Below are positions 6,537-14,800 of a stretch of DNA of 18,165 bases, piece after piece. Each line of letters begins with the position of its first letter. The stretch's first letter is position 1. The position numbers and the translations under genes were made by a program. This DNA is from Hyphomonadaceae bacterium UBA4763 (lineage in GTDB: Bacteria > Pseudomonadota > Alphaproteobacteria > Caulobacterales > Aquidulcibacteraceae): assembly GCA_002403455.1 (NCBI GenBank), contig DHHV01000154.1, positions 1-18,165 on the forward strand, read 5' to 3'. The notes below the pieces were generated by a model. The model saw only the letters and a program-made list of their open reading frames with translations, made no database searches and was not told where the DNA came from.

Positions 6537-7505
6537 ATGGCGCTCGGGCAGGCCGATCCGATGGCGGATATACGCGGGTTGTTGGCGGATCTGCCAGCGA
6601 TCGACCGCGCGGCGCGACTGAAGACGGCGCAGCTGATCGCTGCGCACGGTGAGGGCGCTGAATTTGGCCGGCTGCGGCAATTGGCGTTGTGGCTGGCGGA
6701 TTGGCGCGGCGCCCCGCCCAACATCACGCGCCCGCATCTGGCGATCTTCGCGGGGCGGCAGGAGGGGATCGACGCGATCGGCTTTCGGACCCCATCGGCC
6801 CTGGTCGATCGTCAGATTGACGATCTGCAAAGCGGGACGCATCCGGCGGCGCGTTTATGCGCCCGGCACGGATTTGGCCTTGCGGTGTTTGATCTGGCGC
6901 GCGCTTCGCCCTTGCCGGATCCGCGCCTTGCCGAGGCGATGGACCCGCGCGCCTTTGCGGCTACAATCGCGTTTGGGATGGAGGCGCTTGCCCCGCAACC
7001 GGATTTGCTGCTGCTGACGCAAATTGCCGACGGTGAAGAAATCGCCCATGCCGCTTTGGCTTTGCGTCTTTATGGCGGAGAGGCGCGCTTTTGGTTGGGC
7101 GCGGAGCGCGCGCCAAAACCGACCGAGGCGGCTATTGACGCGGTGGAGGCGATCGCCGCGCGGCATGCAGCGACCAACGACCCGTTAGAGCTGTTGCGAC
7201 GCGTTGGCGGACGTGATTTGGCGGCGTTGTGCGGCGCGATCATTGCGGCGCGGAAATTGCGGGCGCCCTGCATTATCGAAGGCATCGGCGCGGTGCTGGC
7301 GGCCGGCGTGCTTAAGGCAATCGTGCCGGACAGTCTTGATCATTGCTTGTTTGCGCGTGGCGATTCGCAAGACTATGTCGACGCGATTTTTGACCGGATC
7401 GGCGTTCGCCCGGTCATCGATTTTGGTCTGGTGCGCACGCGCGGATGCGCCGCTGGGTTCCTGGCGCTCGCCGCGCAAAGCGTCTGCGCCATGTTCGGCG
7501 ATTGA
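6537..7505 (+). CDS. CobT-like protein (NaMN:DMB phosphoribosyltransferase fold) lacking catalytic motifs
   Basis: 322 aa from ATG 6537, which has AGAGGG at 6527-6532; a TTG directly in front is less likely. CobT transfers phosphoribose from nicotinate mononucleotide to 5,6-dimethylbenzimidazole for the lower ligand of cobalamin. Similarity runs end to end: L-A-D-L-P-A-I-D, F-G-R-L-R-Q-L-A-L-W-L-A, and P-L-E-L-L-R-R-V-G-G-R-D-L-A-A-L-C-G-A-I-I-A-A matching the D-V-L-A-K-V-G-G-F-D-L-V-G-I-A-G region. The key motifs are changed. The D-H-G-V motif region reads G-R-Q-E-G-I. The G-E-x-G-x-x-N-T-T segment reads Q-I-A-D-G-E-E-I-A (162-170). The catalytic Glu in L-G-E-G-S-G-A is replaced within V-R-T-R-G-C-A-A (299-306). 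It lies 131 bases after the TonB receptor and 30 bases before aroC, so it may be co-transcribed with aroC. Probably not a working CobT; a binding or regulatory role, or a partner in a heteromeric enzyme, is conceivable. Confidence 0.75.
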   Translation: MALGQADPMADIRGLLADLPAIDRAARLKTAQLIAAHGEGAEFGRLRQLALWLADWRGAPPNITRPHLAIFAGRQEGIDAIGFRTPSALVDRQIDDLQSGTHPAARLCARHGFGLAVFDLARASPLPDPRLAEAMDPRAFAATIAFGMEALAPQPDLLLLTQIADGEEIAHAALALRLYGGEARFWLGAERAPKPTEAAIDAVEAIAARHAATNDPLELLRRVGGRDLAALCGAIIAARKLRAPCIIEGIGAVLAAGVLKAIVPDSLDHCLFARGDSQDYVDAIFDRIGVRPVIDFGLVRTRGCAAGFLALAAQSVCAMFGD

Positions 7506-7535
7506 GTGAGTTTGGCGGGCGATTGGGCGTGACGG

Positions 7536-8663
7536 ATGTCGCATAACAGCTTTGGGCATTTGTTTCGCGTCACCACTTGGGGCGAAAGCCATGGGCCGGC
7601 GATCGGGGCGGTCGTTGACGGCTGCCCGCCCGGAATCGCGCTGCAGGAAAGCGATCTGCAGCCCTTCTTGGACGCGCGCCGGCCGGGCGGCTCGCGTTAC
7701 GTGACCCAACGTCAAGAATTGGATCATGTGCGGATTCTTTCAGGAACATTCGTGGACGCAGCGATTTTGGCTGAATTCGGGGGGCCGGTGACGACGGGCG
7801 CGCCGATTGCGCTGCAGATCGAGAACATTGATCAACGCTCGAAAGACTATGCCGAGATCGCCGATCGCTATCGCCCCGGCCACGCCGATTATACCTATGA
7901 CGTCAAATATGGCGTGCGCGATTATCGCGGCGGCGGCCGGTCCTCGGCCCGGGAAACGGCGATGCGCGTCGCGGCAGGGGCGATCGCGCGCCAAGTGCTG
8001 GGGCCGCGGGTGCAGATCCGCGCCGCCCTCGTCCAAATGGGGCCGCATGGCGTTGATCGAGGCAATTGGGATTGGGCCGAGACCACCCGCAACCCGTTTT
8101 GGGCGCCGGACCCGGCGATTGTGCCGGTGTGGGAGCGGCATTTGGAGGAGCGGCGCCTCGCCGGCTCCTCGACCGGCGCGGTGATCGAAGTCGTGGCCGA
8201 GGGCGTACCCGCTGGGCTGGGCGCGCCGCTTTATGGCAAGCTCGACGCCGACATCGCCGCCGCGCTGATGGGGATCAACGCGGTGAAGGGCGTAGAGATC
8301 GGCGCAGGCTTTGCTGCCGCGGCGATGGCGGGCGAAGACGCTGCTGACGAAATGCGCGCGGGTCCAGCAGGGCCGGTGTTCCTCGCCAATCATAATGGCG
8401 GGGTGTTGGGCGGGATTTCAACGGGCCAGCCGATCGTCGCGCGGTTGGCGGTCAAGCCGACCTCGTCGATCCTGACGCCCCGCCGTTCGATCGATGCAAC
8501 CGGAGCCGAGGTCGATATTCGCACCAAAGGCCGCCACGATCCTTGCGTTGGCATCCGCGCCGCGCCTGTGGCGGAAGCGATGCTGGCTTGCGTGCTGGCT
8601 GATCATTGGCTGCGGGCGCTGGCGCAAAACGGGCAGGGTTGGGCAGAGAATATCGGGGGTTAA
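7536..8663 (+). CDS. aroC: Chorismate synthase
   Basis: 375 aa. It converts 5-enolpyruvylshikimate 3-phosphate to chorismate using reduced FMN, the last shikimate-pathway step. All family signatures are present: T-T-W-G-E-S-H-G near the start, the R-R-P-G-x-S-R-Y segment, R-P-G-H-A-D-Y-T-Y, Y-R-G-G-G-R-S-S-A-R-E-T-A-M-R-V-A-A-G-A, N-H-x-G-G-x-L-G-G-I-S-T-G, K-P-T-S-S-I, and K-G-R-H-D-P-C-V-G-I-R-A near the C-terminus. One oddity: between S-G-T-F (69-72) and T-T-G (86-88) it has about ten residues more than E. coli AroC, which has S-G-V-F-E-G-V-T-T-G. The start ATG 7536 lies 30 bases after the CobT-like stop with a weak ribosome binding site. Its stop codon TAA (8661-8663) interlocks with the convergent blh stop (TTA at 8660-8662 on plus). 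Confidence 0.97.
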   Translation: MSHNSFGHLFRVTTWGESHGPAIGAVVDGCPPGIALQESDLQPFLDARRPGGSRYVTQRQELDHVRILSGTFVDAAILAEFGGPVTTGAPIALQIENIDQRSKDYAEIADRYRPGHADYTYDVKYGVRDYRGGGRSSARETAMRVAAGAIARQVLGPRVQIRAALVQMGPHGVDRGNWDWAETTRNPFWAPDPAIVPVWERHLEERRLAGSSTGAVIEVVAEGVPAGLGAPLYGKLDADIAAALMGINAVKGVEIGAGFAAAAMAGEDAADEMRAGPAGPVFLANHNGGVLGGISTGQPIVARLAVKPTSSILTPRRSIDATGAEVDIRTKGRHDPCVGIRAAPVAEAMLACVLADHWLRALAQNGQGWAENIGG

Positions 8664-9520
8664 AACTGATTGAGCGGCAATTTCAGATAGGAAATTCCAT
8701 TCGGCTCGGGGGCCGGCAAGCGCCCAGCCTGCAGATTGACCTGGATCGCGGGTAATAAGAGTTTCGGCATGCCGAGCGTTTTGTCGCGCGCCTTGCGCAT
8801 TGCGACAAAATCATTTTCGCTGACGCCGGCTTTGACATGGACATTGGCGGCGCGCTCGGCCCCAATCGTGGTTTCCCAGCAGAAGTCCTTGCGCCCGGGC
8901 GCCTTGTAATCGTGGCACAGAAAGACGCGCGTCGCATCGGGCAGCGCCAACAGCTTTTGGATCGACCGATATAAAGCCCGCGCATCGCCGCCCGGAAAAT
9001 CGCAGCGCGCCGTGCCGTAATCGGGCATGAAAAAGGTGTCGCCGACAAAAGCGCAATCGCGGATCAGATAGGTCACGCAAGCCGGCGTATGGCCCGGCGT
9101 ATGCATCACCCGAACGGGGATGGCGCCCAATAGAAATTCATCGCCATCGGCGAACAATGCGTCGAAATCTTCAGGGGAACCGGGCGCGCTTTTGCCAAAG
9201 ACCGGCTCGAACGCGGCGCGGACCTCCGCGATTTGCACGCCGATGCCGATCTTGCCGCCCAAATGCTGCTGCAGATAAGGCGCGGCCGATAAATGATCGG
9301 CATGGGCGTGGGTTTCCAGGATCCAATCGATCGTCAAGCCTTGGCGCGTGGCATCGTCGCGGATGGCGTCCGCCCCGATCGTCGAAACGCGACCCGATGC
9401 GGCGTCGAAATTCAGCACCGGATCGATGATTGCCGCGCGTTTTGTCTGCAGGTCGGCGACCAGATAGCTGACGCTATTGGTGGCGAGGTCGAAAAAGCCT
9501 TTGACCAATGGTGCGTTCAT
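8660..9520 (-). CDS. blh: Blh-type metallo-beta-lactamase fold persulfide dioxygenase
   Basis: 286 aa. Blh/ETHE1-type proteins are mononuclear iron persulfide dioxygenases that oxidise glutathione persulfide to sulfite, protecting against sulfide. The metal motif H-A-H-A-D-H is at 71-76, followed by H-T-P-G-H-T, then G-D-T-x-F-x-P-D-Y-G-T-A-R-C-D-F-P-G-G and L-C-H-D-Y. The T-A-R-C-D-F-P-G-G stretch and the C-terminal Y-x-x-P are typical of persulfide dioxygenases rather than glyoxalase II. The ATG overlaps the bigR stop by one base (TGATG), so the two genes form one transcript and are likely translationally coupled. Identification as Blh rests on the bigR linkage plus motifs. Confidence 0.9.
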   Translation of the reverse strand: MNAPLVKGFFDLATNSVSYLVADLQTKRAAIIDPVLNFDAASGRVSTIGADAIRDDATRQGLTIDWILETHAHADHLSAAPYLQQHLGGKIGIGVQIAEVRAAFEPVFGKSAPGSPEDFDALFADGDEFLLGAIPVRVMHTPGHTPACVTYLIRDCAFVGDTFFMPDYGTARCDFPGGDARALYRSIQKLLALPDATRVFLCHDYKAPGRKDFCWETTIGAERAANVHVKAGVSENDFVAMRKARDKTLGMPKLLLPAIQVNLQAGRLPAPEPNGISYLKLPLNQF

Positions 9521-9870
9521 CAGGCGATCTCTTCCTCAAGATCAGGGGCGAGCGCGCGGTCGGGATCGGTCATGATGTTGCACAAGGCGTCGATCAGGCG
9601 GCGGACGTCAGTGCTGGCGAGGTGGTAGAACACCACTTTCGAGACGCGCCGCGTCTTTAAGACGCCCTCGGCCCGCAATTTCGCCAATTCGCGCGACAGA
9701 TTGGGCTGCTTAATCCCCAAAGCGATTTCAAGGTCGCCGACCGCCCGCTCGCCCGCGCGCAATTCGCAGCAAATCAGCAACCGCGCTGGATGGGCGAGCG
9801 ATTTTAACAGCCGCGTCGCGTCGAGCGCGAGGCTCTGCATGTTGCTTGTGTCGAGCGAGAGCGGCGGCAA
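9520..9870 (-). CDS. bigR: ArsR-family sulfide/persulfide-responsive repressor BigR
   Basis: 116 aa. BigR is a winged-helix ArsR-type repressor whose cysteines form a disulfide or polysulfide bridge on contact with reactive sulfur, releasing the DNA. Visible: L-L-K-S-L-A-H-P-A-R-L-L-I-C-C-E-L (helix with Cys34, Cys35), recognition helix Q-P-N-L-S-R-E-L-A-K-L-R, wing T-R-R-V-S-K-V-V-F-Y-H-L, and C-terminal helix with Cys97 in A-L-C-N. Cys34 or Cys35 with Cys97 corresponds to the redox pair of BigR; a C-C doublet is a variation. The longest start is TTG 9870 with AAGGA about 7 bases upstream; ATG at 9840 would shorten it by ten residues and lacks a clear site. It is upstream of and overlapping blh, and divergent from pmpA. 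Confidence 0.88.
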   Translation of the reverse strand: MPPLSLDTSNMQSLALDATRLLKSLAHPARLLICCELRAGERAVGDLEIALGIKQPNLSRELAKLRAEGVLKTRRVSKVVFYHLASTDVRRLIDALCNIMTDPDRALAPDLEEEIA

Positions 9871-9898
9871 ACGAGGATCCTTGAAACATCACTTGCCA

Positions 9899-9916
9899 AA
9901 AACGTATATACATTTT
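9899..9916. promoter_or_regulatory. Candidate BigR operator between bigR and pmpA
   Basis: AAAACGTATATACATTTT is an 18-bp palindrome with a single mismatched pair (C9903/A9912) around a perfect GTATATAC core. It is strikingly AT-rich for this sequence and lies between the divergent bigR (from 9870) and pmpA (from 9958) starts. BigR is known to bind an AT-rich palindrome covering the promoter. One site here could control both transcripts. Confidence 0.65.
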
Positions 9917-9957
9917 ACAAAACCGTCAAGTAAGCTGCCGAATGAGGACTGACTTTT

Positions 9958-10389
9958 ATGACAGCGTTCACGCCTTTATCGGCCGCGATCGGCGGCGCCC
10001 TGATCGGCGCGGCGGCGGTCCTGTTGATGGCCAGTCTTGGCCGTATCGCCGGGATCAGCGGCATTGCCGGCGGCCTGTTCAGCGCGCCCAAAGCCGATCG
10101 CGGCTGGCGCTGGGCGTTTTTGGGCGGCTTGGCGTTTGCGCCCGTTTTGGTCTGGCTCGTCAGAGGCGAGGCGCCGGCATTTGAACTCGAGGCGTCGTGG
10201 ACGATGCTGGCGTTCGCCGGCCTCTTGGTCGGGTTTTCGACCCGGCTCGGATCGGGGTGCACCAGCGGGCATGGCGTTTGCGGGATTTCACGCTGGTCGC
10301 CGCGCTCGATTGCCGCGACGGCGGCGTTCATGGCGACGGGGATGGCGACGGTCGCGTTGGCGCGGCTTTTGGCGGAGCAAATTCGATGA
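9958..10389 (+). CDS. pmpA: YeeE/YedE-family sulfur transporter subunit, PmpA-like
   Basis: 143 aa, hydrophobic, about four membrane helices. YeeE/YedE proteins import thiosulfate or related sulfur compounds using conserved cysteines in the pore. Here the N-terminal half-protein carries I-A-G-I-S-G-I-A-G-G and G-S-G-C-T-S-G-H-G-V-C-G-I-S-R-W-S-P-R-S (Cys101, Cys108), the first conserved cysteine motif. The complementary motif is in the next gene, so the transporter is split into two genes as in the bigR operons of Agrobacterium and Xylella. Its TGA overlaps the ATG of the next gene (ATGA). It is transcribed divergently from bigR across an AT-rich palindrome. The exact substrate is not shown by sequence. 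Confidence 0.88.
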   Translation: MTAFTPLSAAIGGALIGAAAVLLMASLGRIAGISGIAGGLFSAPKADRGWRWAFLGGLAFAPVLVWLVRGEAPAFELEASWTMLAFAGLLVGFSTRLGSGCTSGHGVCGISRWSPRSIAATAAFMATGMATVALARLLAEQIR

Positions 10390-10811
10390 AGACAATGATG
10401 GCGGGCTTGGCCGGCCTGTTATTCGGAATTGGTCTGGTCGTGGCGGACATGACCAATCCGGCCAAAGTTCGGGCGTTTTTGGACATTGGCGGGAATTGGG
10501 ACCCATCGCTTGCGATCGTCATGGTGACCGCCTTGCTGGTCACCGGCATTGGCTATCGCCTCGTGTTCAAGAGGGACAAGCCGTTGTTTGCGCCGACTTT
10601 TCAAACGCCGACGAACACAGCGCTTGACGCCCGATTGCTCATCGGCGCCGGTTTGTTTGGCGTCGGTTGGGGCCTTGTCGGGCTATGCCCTGGGCCGGCC
10701 ATTGCGGCGCTCAGCTTTGGCGGCTGGCCGGTTTTGGGATTTTTCGCCGCGATGGCGGCGGGCATGGGCCTTTACGCGATGGTTGAGGACCAGATCGCCA
10801 AAGTCGTCTGA
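10386..10811 (+). CDS. pmpB: YeeE/YedE-family sulfur transporter subunit, PmpB-like
   Basis: 141 aa, about four membrane helices. It is the C-terminal half of a YeeE/YedE transporter: L-L-F-G-I-G-L-V-V-A-D-M-T-N-P-A-K-V near the start, F-L-D-I-G-G-N-W-D-P-S-L, and V-G-W-G-L-V-G-L-C-P-G-P-A-I-A-A-L with the conserved Cys101. The start overlaps the pmpA stop by four bases (ATGA), implying coupled translation. A longer in-frame reading is possible but would lie inside pmpA. It ends 19 bases from the convergent cysK stop. Confidence 0.88.
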   Translation: MKTMMAGLAGLLFGIGLVVADMTNPAKVRAFLDIGGNWDPSLAIVMVTALLVTGIGYRLVFKRDKPLFAPTFQTPTNTALDARLLIGAGLFGVGWGLVGLCPGPAIAALSFGGWPVLGFFAAMAAGMGLYAMVEDQIAKVV

Positions 10812-10830
10812 ACGGCGCCGCCGGTACGGA

Positions 10831-11790
10831 TCACAAATCCTCAAACAAGGCGGTCGACAAATAGCGCTCGGCAAAGCTCGGCACGATCACAACGACGCGC
10901 TTGCCGACCATGTCGGGCCGGGCGCCGACTTTCAGCGCCGCCGCCAGCGCCGCGCCGGTCGAAATGCCGCCGGGCAGGCCTTCAACGCGCGCGGCTTGCC
11001 GGGCGGTGGCGAAGGCCTCGTCATTGCTGATCTGGACGACTTCGTCATAGACATTGGTGTCGAGCACGGCCGGCACAAACCCTGCGCCAATGCCTTGGAT
11101 CTTATGCGGACCGGGCGGGCCACCGGAAAGAACTGGGCTGCTTTCCGGCTCGACCGCGAAGACTTTCAGATGCGGCAGACGCGGGCGCAAGACTTGCGAG
11201 ACGCCGGTAATCGTGCCGCCTGTGCCGACGCCAGAGACAAACGCATCGAGCGCGCCATTGGTGTCGGCCCAGATCTCTTCGGCCGTGGTCTTGCGATGAA
11301 TTTCAGGATTGGCGGGATTGGCGAATTGCTGCGGCATGATCGCGCCGGGCGTTTCGGCCAGAATGCGCTCGGCTTCGGCGACCGCGCCTTTCATGCCCTT
11401 GTCCATCGGGGTCAGCACCAGATCCGCCCCAAACAACCGCAGCATTTTGCGCCGCTCGATCGAGACGCTCTCGGGCATGGTGATGATCAATTTATAGCCG
11501 CGCGCCGCCGCCACAAAAGCAAGGCCGATGCCGGTATTCCCCGAGGTTGGCTCGATCAGCACCCCGCCGGGCTTTAAGACGCCGCGCGCTTCCAAATCCT
11601 GGATCATCGCCGCGCCGATGCGGTCCTTGACGCTGGCGATCGGATTGAAGAATTCGAGCTTGGCGAGAATTTCAGCTTTGACGCCATGGCTGGCGGCGAG
11701 CCGCTCGAGCCGCACTAGGGGCGTGTCGCCGATGGTTTCTTCGATCGATCCATAAATGCGGCCGCGGCCGGGTTTTCCGTGAATCGCCAT
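10831..11790 (-). CDS. cysK: Cysteine synthase A (O-acetylserine sulfhydrylase)
   Basis: 319 aa from ATG 11790. It makes L-cysteine from O-acetylserine and sulfide with pyridoxal phosphate in the cytoplasm. Motifs: G-D-T-P-L-V-R-L, F-F-N-P-I-A-S-V-K-D-R-I-G with PLP Lys55, the substrate loop P-T-S-G-N-T-G-I-G-L-A, phosphate loop G-V-G-T-G-G-T-I-T-G, and G-I-S-T-G-A-A-L. The C-terminal S-F-A-E-R-Y-L-S-T-A-L-F is typical of CysK. The asparagine loop reads N-P-I-A-S where many family members have N-P-A-N-S or N-P-x-x-S. GAGG lies about 7 bases before ATG 11790; a TTG six bases further upstream is less likely. It is convergent with pmpB, extending the sulfur-handling block. Confidence 0.95.
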   Translation of the reverse strand: MAIHGKPGRGRIYGSIEETIGDTPLVRLERLAASHGVKAEILAKLEFFNPIASVKDRIGAAMIQDLEARGVLKPGGVLIEPTSGNTGIGLAFVAAARGYKLIITMPESVSIERRKMLRLFGADLVLTPMDKGMKGAVAEAERILAETPGAIMPQQFANPANPEIHRKTTAEEIWADTNGALDAFVSGVGTGGTITGVSQVLRPRLPHLKVFAVEPESSPVLSGGPPGPHKIQGIGAGFVPAVLDTNVYDEVVQISNDEAFATARQAARVEGLPGGISTGAALAAALKVGARPDMVGKRVVVIVPSFAERYLSTALFEDL

Positions 11791-11835
11791 GCTCAATCCT
11801 CGCCAGATATTATCATTGGCTCTGGCATAGGACGC

Positions 11836-11878
11836 AAAAGCCCGAAAGGCTAGAAGAACCGGCCTCGAGAGGGCGGTT
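11836..11878 (-). terminator. Terminator of the podJ-like gene
   Basis: Two stem-loops follow the podJ-like stop on the minus strand. The first pairs 11871-11878 with 11857-11864 (AACCGSCC-type arms, one mismatch, loop of six). The second is AGCC-TTTCG-GGCT directly followed by TTTT (11851 down to 11836). The second has the form of a short Rho-independent terminator and lies ahead of cysK on the same strand. Confidence 0.55.
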
Positions 11879-11880
11879 TG

Positions 11881-14800
11881 TCAGGCCTGCCAGGCGCGTG
11901 GGCCAAATTGGCCATTGGCGCGGGGTTCTGGCGGGCGCGGTTTGAACGCCGCCACCCGACGCGCGACGGCGTCCACATCGCTCGCGGGCAAGGTCTTGCG
12001 GATCTCGGCGACGCGATTGACGGCTTCCGCATCGCCATTCTTTGCGGCGATCTCGAACCAGAACAAGGCCTCGGTGGCGCTGGCCGGCACGCCGCACCCG
12101 CTTTCGTGCAAGACGCCGAGATTGACCTGGCTGTCGGTCAGATTGCGCTCGGCGGCGCGACGAAACCAATCGGCGGCTTGCGCAAATTGCGGCTGGCGGC
12201 AACGCCCCTCCGGGTCAACGCCTTCGTCGATAAAGAAATGCGCCAGATCGTGCATCGCCATCATATTGCCGGCCAGCGCCGCCAATTCAGTATAGCGCCG
12301 CGCTTCTTGCGGATTGATCGGCACGCCTTGGCCGGCCTCAAAAAGCTTGGCGAGGCGATATTGCGCGACGGCAAGGCCCTGATTGGCGGCTTTGCGCAAT
12401 TCCGAGGCGGCGTCGGCCTGACGCCCGGCCGCTATCAGCAATTGCGCCAGATCATATTGAGCGATCGGATCGCCGCCGCTCGCCGCCGTCATCAACGCGG
12501 GCGGGGCGGAGGCCAATTGCGGCGTGTTGGAGCGCGGTGGCTGAGGTGAGGAAACTGCTACATCGATCCTAGCCGATTCGAGAAGAGGAGCCGCGCCTTC
12601 GCGGGTGGTAGCCGGTTGCGATGGCAACGCGGGGGCCGAAATTTGTGAGGATGTAAGCCCCGGGAGCGCCGATTTTTCGTCCAAAAGCGACTGGTCTGCA
12701 ATCGACGACGAAGATTGCCCTGCGGGCTCAGGGTCGACAAGTCCGTCGGTTGAAGTTGTGGAGAGACCCTCTCCCGCCACGTCGTCTGGGTTGGCAGAGT
12801 TAAGTTCAAGCTGGCGAGCTGCCTGTTCATTAGCGGGTCGTGTTGGGTTGACTAGGTCCGGAAATATTTTACCGCGCAGGAAAAATGCGCCGGCGCCGCC
12901 TGATATTACCACCGCAATAATGCTAGCGGTCAAAATGAGTCCGGCGCGTCGTTTCGCGTTTTTGCCAACTTTTTCAGGAGGCTGTTTTTTTGCCTCGGCG
13001 GATAATTGAGCCTCAATTGCCGCGCGCCGCGCTCTTGCTAGATAATCGTTGGCGCCATTTGCCGGTTTTGCTTCGATTTCATGAGGCGGCAATTCCGACG
13101 TTTTCAACGGCGGTTCATCAAGGTCTAGTGCGTCGTCGAAGGGCGGCAGCGCAAGATCTGATCGTGAGCTGGGTGAAAGCTCCATTTGAAGGCGCGAGCG
13201 GGCTGGTCTATCTTCGACTTCTGAGGAGGCAACAACTTCCTTGACGATAACATCATCAAAAAAGTCATTTAATTGGCCGTCGGATGTGATGTTTTCCTCA
13301 AAGGCGCCCGGCTTCGTCGTAGCAGGGCCCGTTGACGAAAGCGTGGACGCGGGCGGTTGTGAGAATGCGTCCGATAGATCATTTTGGAATGTGGCTTGGC
13401 GAGAAGGCCCTGCGCCTGCGGGGCTCGACAGGTCTTCAAGGGATTCCAAACGCGACGCTAAAGCGGCGATAGCTTTTTGGATTGGGTTCATTACTGCGAT
13501 CGTGCGATTTTCCGCAGCTGACGCTCGTTTGTCGACTGCCGCCAGGGCGTCCCCCAGCTTGACTTCAAGCTGGCTCTGGGTGCGTTGAAGGCGAGTATCG
13601 AGGTCTTTTATAAGTAATTCATTACTCGACCGTAGCCGTTCGACGATCGAAGCAACTTGCCCCCCGACATCGCTGATGGCCTGAGCGGTGCGCCCTTCCA
13701 CGTCATTGACGCGTTGGTCCAGACGATCGGCCAAGCGAACAACTTCGGCGCCAATTCGCTCGATCGTGTTTGCGTCACGCGCTTCTATCGAGTCTAGACG
13801 CGCTTCAATAGTCGCGCCTAATCGTTGCGCCTCAGCATGAAAAGCGCCAATCGCATCCGACTCATTCCGGGTCTCAATGGCGCGCAATCGACCGTCGATG
13901 CCTGCAGCGATCGAGGAAAGTTCCGATTTAATCGACTCGACCATCGTTGAGTGTCGCCTATCGGCTTCTGATAAGCGCGAATTGACCTCGCCAAACACGC
14001 GTTCGAGTCCGTCCGGCCTCAGGCCGCGCACATGCCGCTCAAGTTCAACTGCTATGTCACGGCGCGTTTCGACAACGGCCGTCTTTAGCTCCTGCGCCAA
14101 TGTCCCTACGCGCTGGTCGATCAGATTGCGGGCGTGGTCGAAATCGAGGCTGGAGGCTGCTGAGCGAGAAATTCGGTCGTCGAGGTTCGCAAAGCTCTGC
14201 TCGAGCGCCTTGATTGCGGCATTGGTCGCACCTTCGGCGCGGGCCAATCGCTCGGTAATCTTTTCAACGCTTTGCTCGATGCCTTCCACGGCGCCGCCGA
14301 GATTTTTTTCGATCTTGGCGACGCGGTCGGCAACGTGCGCGACCCCACCGGACGTTCGCAACTCGGCGCGCTCAATAAGGTCATCAACCCTTTTTGCCGT
14401 GTGTGCAAAGCTTGTTTCAAGGGCTTCGGCAGCACGCGCCGCCAATTGCGCAGCGTTATCCGCCTTTACTGTTGCGGCGCGTAACTCCGAGGATGTTTCA
14501 TCCTCGCGCGCATATACGTGTTGCGCTAACCGCGATAATGATTGCTCAAGCGCCCGCAAGGCTTGCAGGTTTTGGCGCGGCGTGTCGTCGGCTTCGATTC
14601 GTTGGATTCGCTGTGAAAGCGAGTCTTGCAAGGCTTTGAAATCAGCATGCGTGGCATGTAGTCGTCCGGCCAAGCTTTGACCGCGTTGGTCGGCAGCTTC
14701 AATGCGAGAAGCGAGTCCTGTAATCGATTGATCAACGCCAGCGATTGCTAATGTTGCTCTGGTTTCAGACGTTTCAATCCGCTGAGTTAACCGATCCAGT

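Noticed and set aside
10549..11577. 342-codon open frame on the plus strand over pmpB and cysK
   Set aside because: It overlaps two well-identified genes in other frames and its translation has no family features.
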